Assembly (NCBI RefSeq): GCF_036010665.1
Contig: NZ_CP108581.1
Location: 3,453,501-3,517,500, forward strand
Source: Microbispora sp. NBC_01189
GTDB lineage: Bacteria > Actinomycetota > Actinomycetes > Streptosporangiales > Streptosporangiaceae
Reading direction: 5' to 3'
Length of the DNA stretch: 64,000 bases
A program made the position numbers and the translations under genes. Shown piece after piece: positions 17,431 to 26,317 of the stretch. How positions within the stretch are numbered: the first letter of the stretch is position 1; every line of letters starts with the position of its first letter. Below the pieces are notes generated by a model. That model saw only the letters and a program-made list of their open reading frames with translations, was not told where the DNA came from and did no database searches.

Positions 17431-18412
17431 CCTCCGGGGCCGCGTGGAGGAGGCGCTGACGGCGTTCGTCGACACGGAGATCGCCGAGCTGCTGGCACTG
17501 GACGAGGAGCTCGCGCCCGTCGCCGAGCAGTTACGCGTGTCAGTCTCCGGCGGCAGGCGAATCCGCCCGGTCTTCTGCTACTGGGGATGGCGGGCGTCGG
17601 GACGGCCCGATGCGGACACGTTGGTCCGCGCCGCGGCCGCGCTGGAGCTGGTGCACGCCGCCGCGATCGTCCACGACGATCTCGTCGACCGCAGCCCGTT
17701 ACGCCGCGGACGGCCCACGGCACACGAGAAGCTGGGCGACGCTCTCGCTGTCATGGTCGGTGACCTGCTGATGGTGTGGGCGGCCCAGATGTTCCACACC
17801 TCGGGCCTGCCGCGGGCGTTCCTCGCCCGCGGCGTGCCGCTGTGGACGGCGATGGGCCGCGAGCTGGTGGCGGGCGAATGCCTGGAGATCCTGCATACCG
17901 GGGGCTCTCCGGAACTGGCCCGGTCCCTGACGATCGTGAGGTTCAAGACCGGGTCGTACACGGTCGAGGGGCCCCTGCGGATCGGCGCGGTGCTGGGCGG
18001 TGCGGACCCAGCCGTGCTGGCCGCGCTGGCGGCCTACGCCCGTCCGCTCGGTGAGGCGTTCCAGCTCCGCGACGACCTGTGGGGAGTGTTCGGCGAACCG
18101 GAGCGGACCGGCAAATCGGCGCTGGACGACCTTTACGGCCGCAAGCCGACCGCGCTGCTGGCCCTTACGCTGGCCGAGGCCCCGGAGCCCGACCGCCGGC
18201 GCTTGCACGACCTGCTCGACGACGTCGTCACCCCGGACGGCGCCATGGAGATCCGGGACATCATGCGACGGTCGGGAGCGCCGGAAGGCGTCCGGCTGAT
18301 GATCGCGGAACGGGCCGAGACCGCGCGGGCGGCGCTGCGGACGGCCCGGCTGGCTTCCAGTGCCGCAGACGCCCTGACCGAACTGATCGACGAGGTGACG
18401 GTGAATGCCTGA
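17423..18412 (+). CDS. Polyprenyl diphosphate synthase, geranylgeranyl-type
   Basis: This 329-aa trans-isoprenyl diphosphate synthase has the first Asp-rich motif in AAIVHDDLVDRSPLRRGRP, with basic residues following, and GGRRIRPVFCYWGW for substrate binding. The second motif reads QLRDDLWGVFGE, a form common in actinobacterial GGPP/FPP synthases, not the DDxxD of long-chain synthases. It probably extends allylic diphosphates to C15-C20 in the cytosol. It is translationally coupled to both neighbours (8-bp overlaps on each side), and is distinct from the synthase at 47289 that follows the nuo operon. Confidence 0.88.
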   Translation: MGDLRGRVEEALTAFVDTEIAELLALDEELAPVAEQLRVSVSGGRRIRPVFCYWGWRASGRPDADTLVRAAAALELVHAAAIVHDDLVDRSPLRRGRPTAHEKLGDALAVMVGDLLMVWAAQMFHTSGLPRAFLARGVPLWTAMGRELVAGECLEILHTGGSPELARSLTIVRFKTGSYTVEGPLRIGAVLGGADPAVLAALAAYARPLGEAFQLRDDLWGVFGEPERTGKSALDDLYGRKPTALLALTLAEAPEPDRRRLHDLLDDVVTPDGAMEIRDIMRRSGAPEGVRLMIAERAETARAALRTARLASSAADALTELIDEVTVNA

Positions 18413-19547
18413 CCGCTGCACGGACGAGTACATGGACGGTCTGCGGCTGCGCGGGGACGAGTTGGCGGACGCGACGGTAGAGGCCCTGTTCGCGGACGGG
18501 CAGGTGGGCAGGTTCAACACGTTGATGCGCTGGTTCACGACCTCGGGCCAGGAAGTGCCCGAGGGGCTCCCCGGCGTCGCCAGGGACTACCTGAGGGCGA
18601 CGGCAATGCCGCCGGATTGGGTCGACTGGGCGGTCATGGAGCAGGCGAGGCAGTTCTTCATCGACAACGACGTGCACATATCCACCGCGCTCTCGTTCGC
18701 GGCGATGCCGGCGTGCTATGTCGTCCCGCACGTGGCCAGGCTGCTGTCGGCGACACATTCGCTGGCCTACCCCTCGCGGCGGATGGCCGAGACCGGCCAG
18801 TTCACCGTGTATCTGATGCGGCCCGACGCGTTCGAGGCCGGCGGCCGGTTCCTGCCCGCCGCGCAGAAGGTGCGACTGCTGCACGCCTCCATCCGCCGTC
18901 ACCTCAAGCAGGACGACAGGTGGCCGGAGCCGGTTCCGATCTGCCAGGAGGACATGCTTGGCGGGCTGATGATGTTCAGTCTGCAGGTCCTGGACGCGCT
19001 GCATCGCATGGGCGTCCACATCACGCCGGATGGGGCGGAGGCGTACTACTACGCCTGGCGGGTGGTGGGGGCGATCCTCGGCTGCGATACGGCGGACATT
19101 CCACCGGATCTGCCGGCGGCTCGGGAGTTCTCCGACAGGTACATGGTGCGCCACATGGGGCCGTCACCCGAAGGGGCACACCTGACCCGGCAGTTGATCG
19201 AGATGTACGAGCAGGTCGTGCCGGGAACGCTGCTGGACCCGGTGGTGCCCGCTCTCATCCGCTTCCTTGTCGGCGATACCGCGGCCGACTGGCTGGAGGT
19301 CCCCCGCTCCCGCTGGGACTCCGTCATCAAGGTCGCGCCCGTGCTGCTGCGGGAGCTGGAGAGCTTCGAGGACCGCGGGCCCTGGGCGGCGCAGCTGGCC
19401 GACCGTCTCGGGTATCTGGTGACGATGCTGGAGCTGTCGTCGCTGACCCGCGGGCGCGTCATGCACTACGCGGTCCCGCAGGAACTCAAGCCCCTGTACG
19501 GCATCCGCCCGGCGGCCGCCCGGTGGTCGCCGCCGCCCCCGGCCTGA
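18405..19547 (+). CDS. MpaB/DUF2236 family (oxygenase MpaB-like, Lcp-related) protein
   Basis: The 380-aa protein has the alpha-helical DUF2236 fold pattern: WVDWAVMEQARQFFIDNDVHI, ALSFAAMPACYVVPHVARLL, RLLHASIRRHL, ICQEDMLGGLMMFSLQVLDAL and YYYAWRVVGAILGCD. The family includes the haem protein latex-clearing oxygenase Lcp and fungal MpaB, which cleave prenyl chains oxidatively. H-rich positions in LLHASIRRHL could hold the haem ligand, as in related proteins, but this is not certain. Overlap with a prenyl synthase gene makes an isoprenoid substrate likely (inference). No signal peptide is visible, so it probably acts in the cytosol. Confidence 0.75.
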   Translation: MPDRCTDEYMDGLRLRGDELADATVEALFADGQVGRFNTLMRWFTTSGQEVPEGLPGVARDYLRATAMPPDWVDWAVMEQARQFFIDNDVHISTALSFAAMPACYVVPHVARLLSATHSLAYPSRRMAETGQFTVYLMRPDAFEAGGRFLPAAQKVRLLHASIRRHLKQDDRWPEPVPICQEDMLGGLMMFSLQVLDALHRMGVHITPDGAEAYYYAWRVVGAILGCDTADIPPDLPAAREFSDRYMVRHMGPSPEGAHLTRQLIEMYEQVVPGTLLDPVVPALIRFLVGDTAADWLEVPRSRWDSVIKVAPVLLRELESFEDRGPWAAQLADRLGYLVTMLELSSLTRGRVMHYAVPQELKPLYGIRPAAARWSPPPPA

Positions 19548-19643
19548 CTGTGACGACAGTCGCGGGGGCCGTACGGGGCGTGAGCCGGTGGAGAGGAGGT
19601 CGGCGAGGATGAGAGCGGCGCGTGAACCGGTCGCCCGGAAGGG

Positions 19644-19757
19644 TCAGCGGGAGGGGCGCCGGTCCCGGCTCTGCCTCGCCTGCTTCGCCAGGGTCTCCAG
19701 GTAGGAGGTCTGCTCGGAACGGGACGGCTTCGTGAAGAACTTGTTGAAGATTCGCAT
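19644..19757 (-). CDS. Possible 37-aa protein divergent from the LysR gene
   Basis: ATG 19757 opens a 37-codon frame beginning MRIFNKFFTKPSRSEQTSYL and ending RDRRPSR. It has ordinary high-G+C codon use and an amphipathic N-terminus. It lies divergent to the lysR gene with 73 bp between, the classic place for a LysR target. No clear Shine-Dalgarno site is seen. Family unknown; it may not be translated. Confidence 0.4.
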   Translation of the reverse strand: MRIFNKFFTKPSRSEQTSYLETLAKQARQSRDRRPSR

Positions 19758-19830
19758 GACGAAATCATCGCATCGCTAAACAGTTGAGCACAAGCGAGTT
19801 TTTCTTACCCGGACGGTTTAGACTGGCTAC

Positions 19831-20739
19831 ATGTTGGATCTGAACCGGCTGAAGGCACTGCACGCGGTCGCCGTCTACGGGTCCGTGGGCGCCGCCGCCG
19901 AGGCGCTGATGGTGACCCCGTCGGCGATCTCCCAGCAACTCGCCAAGCTCGAACGGGAGACCGGCTCGGTCCTGATCGAGCGCAACGGGCGCGGCGTGAG
20001 GCTCACGGACGCGGCCGGGCTGCTCGCCGACCACGCCGAGCGCATCCTCGCGCTCGTGGAGACGGCGGAGGCCGACTTCGAGGCGCTGCGCGGCGAGGTG
20101 GTCGGCAGGCTGAGCATGGCCGCCTTCCCCACCGCGGCGCGGGGGATCGTGCCGCGCGCCCTCACCACACTGAAGAGACAGCACCCCGACCTCGACCTCC
20201 TCGTGTACGAGCGGGAGCCCGAGCGGCAGATCCGCGAGCTGTCGCGCGGCGACCTCGACCTCGCCGTCCTCCAGGACTGGCTCAACCGGCCGATGGCCCT
20301 GCCGGAGGGGCTGTCGCGTACGGCGCTGCTCGACGACGTGGCCGACGTCGTCGTGCCGGCCGATCACCCCCTGGTGGGCGCCGACCGGGTGCGGCTGAGC
20401 GACCTCGACGGCGAGAGCTGGATCAGCTCGACCCCCGGCACCGTCTGTCACGACTTCCTGGTGTTCCTGCTGCGCTCCGAGGAACGGGAGCCGCACATCG
20501 TCTGCATGGCCGACGAGTACCCCACCCAGCTCGCGCTGGTCGCCGAGGGCCACGGATGCGCGCTCATCCCGCGGCTCGGCCGGGGACCGCTGCCGGAGGG
20601 CGTCGCCGTCCTGGCCGTCCAGCCGCCGCCGGTCCGGCGGATCTACGCGGTGTGGCGGACCGACGCCGCGAGGCGTCCCGCGATCCGCGCCGCCGTCGAG
20701 GCGCTGCGCTCCGCGTGCCCGGAGCCGTCCGATGGGTAG
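19831..20739 (+). CDS. LysR-type transcriptional regulator
   Basis: The 302-aa protein has an N-terminal winged helix (residues 1-60: LNRLKALHAVAVYGSVGAAAEALMVTPSAISQQLAKLERETG) and a two-lobed effector domain. TAGACT (19819-19824) ends 6 bp before ATG 19831, so the transcript is probably leaderless. It is divergent to a possible 37-aa gene and followed directly by a phosphatase gene. The effector and regulon are unknown. Confidence 0.92.
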   Translation: MLDLNRLKALHAVAVYGSVGAAAEALMVTPSAISQQLAKLERETGSVLIERNGRGVRLTDAAGLLADHAERILALVETAEADFEALRGEVVGRLSMAAFPTAARGIVPRALTTLKRQHPDLDLLVYEREPERQIRELSRGDLDLAVLQDWLNRPMALPEGLSRTALLDDVADVVVPADHPLVGADRVRLSDLDGESWISSTPGTVCHDFLVFLLRSEEREPHIVCMADEYPTQLALVAEGHGCALIPRLGRGPLPEGVAVLAVQPPPVRRIYAVWRTDAARRPAIRAAVEALRSACPEPSDG

Positions 20740-20751
20740 GCTGTGCAGGTC

Positions 20752-21597
20752 ATGACAGAGATGACCATCGTTCACCTGCTCCGGCACGGAGAAGTCCACA
20801 ATCCCCGCGGCGTCCTGTACGGCAGGCTGCCCGGTTACCACCTGTCCGAGACCGGCCGCCGGATGGCCGACGTCGTCGCCAAGGCCGTCGCGGGCAGGGA
20901 CATCGTCGCGGTCTGGAGCTCGCCGATGGAGCGCGCCCAGGAGACCGCGGAGCCGGCCGCGCAGGCCCTGGGCCTGGAGATCACCACCGACGAGCGGCTC
21001 ATCGAGGCGGGCAACGTCTTCGAGGGCCTGCGGATGACCGGCGGCGACACCGTCTTCCGCGATCCCCGGTCCTACCGCCACTTCAGGAACCCGTTCCGGC
21101 CGTCCTGGGGGGAGCCGTACCGCGAGGTCGTGGCCCGCATGAAGTCGGTGGTGGACGACGCGCGGGCGGCGGCGCGCGGCCACGAGGCGCTGCTGGTCAG
21201 TCATCAGCTGCCGATCTGGGTCATCCGGCTCGCCGCCGAGGGCAGGCGGCTGTGGCACGACCCGCGCCGGCGCCAGTGCGCGCTGGCCAGCCTCACCAGC
21301 CTGACCTTCGAGGGAAACCGGCTGATCAGCGTCGGCTACAGCGAGCCCGCCGGGGCGCTGCTGCGGGAGGTCGCGCAGCCGCAGGGTGAGGCCGCGCTGT
21401 TCGAGCAGGCCGGCGAGGCCCTTCCGGAGGCGTTGCGCACCCATCCCGGGCAGGCCGACGTCCTCCCCGAGGCGTCGCGCGTCGACCCCAAGGCATCGCG
21501 CGCCGATTTCGAGGCGTTGCGCTTTGATCCCAAGGCAGCGGGGGCCGGCCCGGAGGACGAGGAGACGCCCGGCCCGCGAGCGATGCCCGGGGCGTGA
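20752..21597 (+). CDS. Histidine phosphatase (phosphoglycerate mutase-like) family protein
   Basis: From ATG 20752 the protein has 281 aa. The catalytic LLRHGEV is at residues 6-12 and the second His lies in LLVSHQLPIW; ERAQETAEPAA is the usual helix. The core ends near residue 205. The remaining tail is a set of loosely repeated PEALR/DPKAS-type units (LPEALRTHPGQ, LPEASRVDPKASRADFEALRFD) that is not part of the fold. It begins 12 bp after the lysR stop. In actinobacteria a gene of this family commonly precedes the cytochrome c maturation genes. Substrate unknown. Confidence 0.87.
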   Translation: MTEMTIVHLLRHGEVHNPRGVLYGRLPGYHLSETGRRMADVVAKAVAGRDIVAVWSSPMERAQETAEPAAQALGLEITTDERLIEAGNVFEGLRMTGGDTVFRDPRSYRHFRNPFRPSWGEPYREVVARMKSVVDDARAAARGHEALLVSHQLPIWVIRLAAEGRRLWHDPRRRQCALASLTSLTFEGNRLISVGYSEPAGALLREVAQPQGEAALFEQAGEALPEALRTHPGQADVLPEASRVDPKASRADFEALRFDPKAAGAGPEDEETPGPRAMPGA

Positions 21598-21723
21598 TCG
21601 TCTCCCGGGTGGCACCACACACGCGGCTGTGCCCCGGAGACCCGTGCCCCAGAGAACCGGGCACCCGCATCGGTCGGTAGGCTTACAGCTCTACCGGTTG
21701 TAGTACAAGGAGATCCATCTCCC

Positions 21724-22311
21724 GTGTCCGCCAAGCGCCTGACCGCAACGCGCCTGACCGCGCTCGCCGCCGCGGCCGCGGCCGTCACGGCCCTCGCCGG
21801 TTGCGCGGGCGGCCAGGCGGCCCAGCCCCGCTCCGGCGACACCCGCTTCGTCCCGGGCGACGGCCGGGTCGAGTTCTTCAGCGCGGCGCAGCGCCAGAAG
21901 GCGCCCGCGATCGAGGGACAGACCCTGGACGGCGGCACCGCCACACTCGCCGCGGGCAAGGTCCACGTGCTCAACTTCTGGGCCTCCTGGTGCGCGCCCT
22001 GCCGGGCCGAGGCGCCCGTGCTCAAGGACATCGCGGCGACCACCAAGCCGAAGGGCGTGGAGTTCCTCGGCGTCAACTTCAAGGACCTCCAGGCGTCTGC
22101 GCAGGCGTACGACCGCGCGGTGAAGCCGGGCTATCCGAGCATCTACGACCAGAGCGGCAGGACGCTGCTGAAGTTCCAGGGCACGGTGCCGCCCGCCGCC
22201 ATCCCCTCCACGCTGATCATCGACGCGCAGGGCCGGATCGCCGCCCGCGCGCTCGGGGCCGTGAAGTACGACGACCTCCTCGCGGCCGTCACCAAGGTGA
22301 CCGATGAGTGA
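21724..22311 (+). CDS. TlpA/ResA-like thiol-disulfide oxidoreductase lipoprotein
   Basis: The 195-aa protein has a lipoprotein signal peptide with lipobox LAGC at residues 24-27 and a thioredoxin fold with the redox motif WCAPC (Cys90 and Cys93). GTG 21724 is preceded by AAGGAG at some distance; TAGGCT at 21678-21683 may be the promoter -10. It is expected to sit on the outer face of the membrane and reduce apocytochrome c haem-binding cysteines, taking electrons from CcdA. The stop overlaps ccdA by 8 bp. Confidence 0.92.
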   Translation: MSAKRLTATRLTALAAAAAAVTALAGCAGGQAAQPRSGDTRFVPGDGRVEFFSAAQRQKAPAIEGQTLDGGTATLAAGKVHVLNFWASWCAPCRAEAPVLKDIAATTKPKGVEFLGVNFKDLQASAQAYDRAVKPGYPSIYDQSGRTLLKFQGTVPPAAIPSTLIIDAQGRIAARALGAVKYDDLLAAVTKVTDE

Positions 22312-23035
22312 CCTCGGCGGCACCGTCGCGACGGGTTCGCTGCTGCTCGCCGCGCCGATCGCGGCGGCCGCCGGGCTCGTGTCGTTCGTCTCCCCGTGCG
22401 TGCTGCCGCTGGTGCCCGGCTACCTGTCGTACGTCACGGGCATGAGCGGCGACCCCAAGCGGAGCCGGATGGTGCTGGGCAGCGCGTTGTTCGTGCTCGG
22501 GTTCGCGCTGGTGTTCGTGCTCGGCGGGGCGCTGTTCGGCGGTCTCGGCGCGGCGCTCCAGGGCAACGCCGACGTGATCAGCAGGGTCCTCGGGGTGGTG
22601 ACGATCATCCTCGGGCTGGCCTTCGTGGGCGTCCTGCCCGGCCTCCAGCGGGACGTGCGCTTCCACCGGCTGCCCGCCGCCGGGCTCGCGGGGGCCCCGC
22701 TGCTCGGTGTCGTCTTCGGCCTCGGCTGGACGCCGTGCATCGGCCCGACGCTGGCGGTGGTCATGACGCTGTCGGTGAACCAGGGCAGCGCGCTGCGCGG
22801 CGCGGCCCTTGCCTTCGCGTACGCGCTGGGTCTCGGCCTGCCGTTCGTGCTGGCCGGGCTGGCCTACCGCAGGGCCCTCCACGCGTTCCGGGCGGTCCGC
22901 CGGCACACCCCGCTGATCACCAGGGTCGGCGGCGGCATGCTCGTGGCCGTCGGCGTGCTGCTCGTGACCGGGCAGTGGGCCGAGATCATCGTCCACCTGC
23001 AGGTGTGGGTCGGCGGCTTCCGGCCGGTGATCTGA
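22304..23035 (+). CDS. ccdA: Cytochrome c biogenesis transmembrane protein CcdA
   Basis: The 243-aa protein has six predicted membrane helices. The two redox cysteines are in FVSPCVLPLVPGYLSY and GWTPCIGPTLA. It passes reducing equivalents from cytoplasmic thioredoxin across the membrane to the TlpA-like protein encoded upstream. The ATG overlaps the upstream gene and the stop overlaps resB (TGATG). Confidence 0.95.
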   Translation: MSDLGGTVATGSLLLAAPIAAAAGLVSFVSPCVLPLVPGYLSYVTGMSGDPKRSRMVLGSALFVLGFALVFVLGGALFGGLGAALQGNADVISRVLGVVTIILGLAFVGVLPGLQRDVRFHRLPAAGLAGAPLLGVVFGLGWTPCIGPTLAVVMTLSVNQGSALRGAALAFAYALGLGLPFVLAGLAYRRALHAFRAVRRHTPLITRVGGGMLVAVGVLLVTGQWAEIIVHLQVWVGGFRPVI

Positions 23036-24738
23036 TGAGCGCGCCCGACGACCTCGCCCGCGCCGTACGGGACGAGCCCGCGCTTCTCGACGAGCCCGCG
23101 CTTCTCGACGAGGCGGCGGCGGGTGGGGGAACGGAGGCCGGGGGCGCGCCGCGGGAGCCGGCCAGGCCGGTCGGCCTCGGGCCGGTCGGATGGCTGCGCT
23201 GGGCCTGGCGCACGCTCACCTCGATGCGCACCGCGCTCATCCTGCTGTTCCTGTTCGCGCTGGGCTCGGTGCCGGGCTCCGTCTATCCCCAGCGCGGCGT
23301 GGACCCGGGCAGGGTCGCGCAGTACTTCAAGGACAATCCCACCCAGGCGAAGTGGCTCGACCGCCTCTGGCTGTTCGACGTCTTCACCTCGCCCTGGTTC
23401 GCCGCGATCTACCTGCTGCTGTTCGTCTCGCTTGCCGGGTGCGTGTTCCCGCGCGCGCTGGCGCATCTCAGGGAGATCCGGCGCAAACCGCCCGCCGCGC
23501 CGCGCAACCTGCTCCGCCTGCCGCACGCCGAGGAGTTCCAGGGCGATCTCACCCTGGAGAGGGCCGCGGCCGTGCTCCGGCGCAGGCGGTTCCGGGTGGT
23601 CACCGGCGACGGCTGGGTGGCGGCGGAGAAGGGCCATCTCCGCGAGACCGGAAACCTGCTCTTCCACCTCGCGCTGCTCGTGCTGCTGTTCGCCGTCGGC
23701 GCCGGAGGGCTGTACGGCTATCGCGGCAACGTGCTGGTGGTGGAGGGCGACGGCTTCTCCAACGCCGTCGCGGCCTACGACAGGTTCATGCCGGGCAGCC
23801 GGGTCACCGCCGAGTCGCTGGAGCCGTTCTCCTTCACGCTGAAGGACTTCCAGGCCAGCTACGTCGCCGCCGGGGCCAAGCAGGGCCAGCCGCTCGACTA
23901 CCTCGCGCGGCTGGAGGTGCGGGACTCCCCGGAGTCGGCCCCGCGCCAGGTGGACCTCAAGGTCAACGAGCCGCTGGACGTCGACGGCACGCTGACCTAC
24001 CTCATCGGGCACGGCTACGCCCCCACGTTCCGGGTGACGGACGGCGAGGGCCAGGTGGCCTACGACGGCCCGGTGCCCTGCCTGGCCGGCGACCAGGCGA
24101 CGTACACGTCCGAGTGCGTCATCAAGGTGCCGGACGCCCAGCCGTCCCAGCTCGGCTTCCTGGCCCGCTTCCTGCCCACGACCGTGCCGAACGGCGACAC
24201 CTGGGTGTCGGTCTTCCCCGGCGCGGCCAACCCGACCGTGCAGGTCTTCCCGTTCGCGGGCGACCTCGGCCTGAAGTCGGGACTGCCGCAGTCGGTGTAC
24301 CAGCTCGACACCACGCGCCTGAAGCCGCTCGGCAAGATGTCCGCCCAGCCGGCGCCGCTGAACGTGGGGGACACCAAGGAACTCGCCGACGGCGCGGGAA
24401 AGATCCAGTTCACCGGCGTCAAGGAGTGGATCAGCCTTCAGATCACCTACGACCCGGGCCGCGAGCCCGCGTTGCTCGCGGCGGCGGCCGCGGTGATAGG
24501 GCTCGTGCTGTCGCTCACGATCCGCCGCCGCCGCGTCTGGGTGCGGGTGAAGGACGGCAGGGCGACGGTGGGAGGATTGACCCGCACCGAAGGCGGCGGC
24601 GCGGCCTTCGCCGAGGAGTTCGCGCAGATCGTCACCGCCCTGCGCGGCGGCCCGCCCACCGGCCACGCCGCACCGGACGAGCCGGACGAGCCGCGCACCG
24701 GAAACGCCGCACCGGGCGTCCGCCCGGACGAGGAGTGA
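23035..24738 (+). CDS. resB: Cytochrome c biogenesis protein ResB
   Basis: This 567-aa System II haem-delivery subunit starts at ATG 23035 in a TGATG overlap with ccdA. Three membrane helices lie near residues 62-84, 120-140 and 205-225, and a fourth precedes the C-terminus (near 485). Between them is a large extracytoplasmic domain. The patterns WRTLTSMRTALILLFLFALGSVPGSVYPQ and LFVSLAGCVFPR are characteristic. It works with CcsB to carry haem to the outer face and attach it to apocytochromes. Confidence 0.95.
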   Translation: MSAPDDLARAVRDEPALLDEPALLDEAAAGGGTEAGGAPREPARPVGLGPVGWLRWAWRTLTSMRTALILLFLFALGSVPGSVYPQRGVDPGRVAQYFKDNPTQAKWLDRLWLFDVFTSPWFAAIYLLLFVSLAGCVFPRALAHLREIRRKPPAAPRNLLRLPHAEEFQGDLTLERAAAVLRRRRFRVVTGDGWVAAEKGHLRETGNLLFHLALLVLLFAVGAGGLYGYRGNVLVVEGDGFSNAVAAYDRFMPGSRVTAESLEPFSFTLKDFQASYVAAGAKQGQPLDYLARLEVRDSPESAPRQVDLKVNEPLDVDGTLTYLIGHGYAPTFRVTDGEGQVAYDGPVPCLAGDQATYTSECVIKVPDAQPSQLGFLARFLPTTVPNGDTWVSVFPGAANPTVQVFPFAGDLGLKSGLPQSVYQLDTTRLKPLGKMSAQPAPLNVGDTKELADGAGKIQFTGVKEWISLQITYDPGREPALLAAAAAVIGLVLSLTIRRRRVWVRVKDGRATVGGLTRTEGGGAAFAEEFAQIVTALRGGPPTGHAAPDEPDEPRTGNAAPGVRPDEE

Positions 24739-24742
24739 AGTC

Positions 24743-25747
24743 ATGCCCGCCCCGGTCAGCCAAGCCGTCAACGAAACTCTCGCCATGGTGAGCGACCAGC
24801 TCATCCTGGTCACCGTGCTGCTCTATCTCGCCGCGATGATCTGCTTCGCGCTGGAGCTCGCCTTCGGCCGGGTCCGTACGGCGGCGCCCACGCGTACGCG
24901 TGAGCTCGTCGGCGCGGGCGGCCCGGCGCTCCCCGCGGTGGACCAGGAGATGGGCCCGGGGATGGGCACAGGGGAGGGCACGGCCGGGACCACCCGCACG
25001 CCCCCGCAACCCGCTGCGTGGGCGGTCCGGGCCGGGGTCGCCGGAGTGGCCCTCGCCTGGATCGCGTGGGCCGGCAACCTCGCCGGCATCCTCACCCGGG
25101 GCATCGCGGTGGACCGGTGGCCGTGGGCCAACATGTACGAGTTCGTGGTGGCCATCTGCTTCGCGGCCGTCACCGCGTTCCTCGCGCTGCTGATCCGCCA
25201 GCCGATCCGCTACCTCGGCGCGTTCGTGACTGTGACCGCGGCGCTCGGGCTGGGCTTCGCCGTGCTGTTCCTGCACGTCCAGGCGGGCCCGGTGATGCCC
25301 GCGCTTCACTCCTACTGGATCGCGATCCACGTCACCGCGGCGATCGTGGCCAGCGGGCTGTTCATCGTGGCGGGCGTCTGCGCGATCCTCTACCTGATCC
25401 GCCGGGACGGGCGGCCGTCGGTGCTGCCCGCCAGGGAGACCCTGGAGCGGGTCGCGCACCGCGCGATCGTCATCTCCTTCCCGATCTGGACCTTCGCCGT
25501 CATCGCCGGCGCGCTGTGGGCCGACCGGGCGTGGGGCCGCTACTGGGGCTGGGACCCGAAGGAGGTGTGGGCGTTCGTCACGTGGGTCGTCTACGCCGCC
25601 TATCTCCACGCGCGGGCGACGGCCGGATGGCGCGGCAAGGCCGCGATGATCATTTCGTTGGTCGCCTTCGGCTGCCTGCTGTTCAACCTGGTCGGCGTCA
25701 ACATCTTCTTCTCGGGACTGCACTCCTACGCCGACGTCCCCAAGTGA
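24743..25747 (+). CDS. ccsB: c-type cytochrome biogenesis protein CcsB (ResC)
   Basis: The 334-aa membrane protein has about eight helices and the haem-handling motif WGRYWGWDPKEVWAF (the WWD-type loop) near residues 258-272. His residues for haem binding are in HSYWIAIHV and LHSYADV. It starts 4 bp after resB and closes the tlpA-ccdA-resB-ccsB operon. It forms the haem channel and lyase with ResB. Confidence 0.95.
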   Translation: MPAPVSQAVNETLAMVSDQLILVTVLLYLAAMICFALELAFGRVRTAAPTRTRELVGAGGPALPAVDQEMGPGMGTGEGTAGTTRTPPQPAAWAVRAGVAGVALAWIAWAGNLAGILTRGIAVDRWPWANMYEFVVAICFAAVTAFLALLIRQPIRYLGAFVTVTAALGLGFAVLFLHVQAGPVMPALHSYWIAIHVTAAIVASGLFIVAGVCAILYLIRRDGRPSVLPARETLERVAHRAIVISFPIWTFAVIAGALWADRAWGRYWGWDPKEVWAFVTWVVYAAYLHARATAGWRGKAAMIISLVAFGCLLFNLVGVNIFFSGLHSYADVPK

Positions 25748-25753
25748 CCCCGG

Positions 25754-26107
25754 TCAGTCGTCGCCGCGCAGGCGGCGCTCCAGGCTGTGCAGGAAATCCG
25801 GGTCGTCGTCGGGCCCGCGCGGTGCGTCGCCGCGCCGGGACCATGCCCCGCCCCGGCCGCCCGACTGGGCCTCCGCCTGCGCCCCCGGCCCGCCCACGGG
25901 GCCGTTCGGGCCGTACACGCTGTGCACGACCCGGGGACGGCCCACGAGGAGCCAGGTCAGGGCGCCGAGGTCGGCCAGGAAGACGACGATGAGGACCCAC
26001 ATGAACTTGGGGAGGTTGCGCATGTCCTCCTCGGGGGTCGTGATCACGTCGAACAGGCAGTAGAGCCAGAAGGCAAGCAGCGCCAGGCCGATAATCACGC
26101 TAGGCAT
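25754..26107 (-). CDS. PLDc_N-domain membrane protein
   Basis: This is a 117-aa protein with two membrane helices (residues about 4-24 and 36-56), separated by FDVITTPEEDMRNLPKFMWVL, the pattern of the phospholipase-D N-terminal (PLDc_N) domain family. The cytoplasmic tail is glycine/arginine-rich. TACCGT (26119-26114 on the minus strand) ends 6 bp before ATG 26107, which supports this start over an ATG 18 bp further upstream. Convergent with ccsB (stops 6 bp apart). Function unknown. Confidence 0.85.
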   Translation of the reverse strand: MPSVIIGLALLAFWLYCLFDVITTPEEDMRNLPKFMWVLIVVFLADLGALTWLLVGRPRVVHSVYGPNGPVGGPGAQAEAQSGGRGGAWSRRGDAPRGPDDDPDFLHSLERRLRGDD

Positions 26108-26317
26108 GCCCACACGGTAAGCCATGCCGGCGACTGATCGTGTCCGGCTTCGGGGTGACGTGGACAGCCGGGCATCGTACGGTGGACCGGTACACGGCGT
26201 CCGGAGACCGCGCCCGACGGGGCCGCGGAGCCTGCCGGAGACGCCCGTGGAGACCATGTGACGGAACACCCGACGGAACCAGCAGCCTGACGGATTCGGC
26301 CTGAACAGAGGGGCGCG

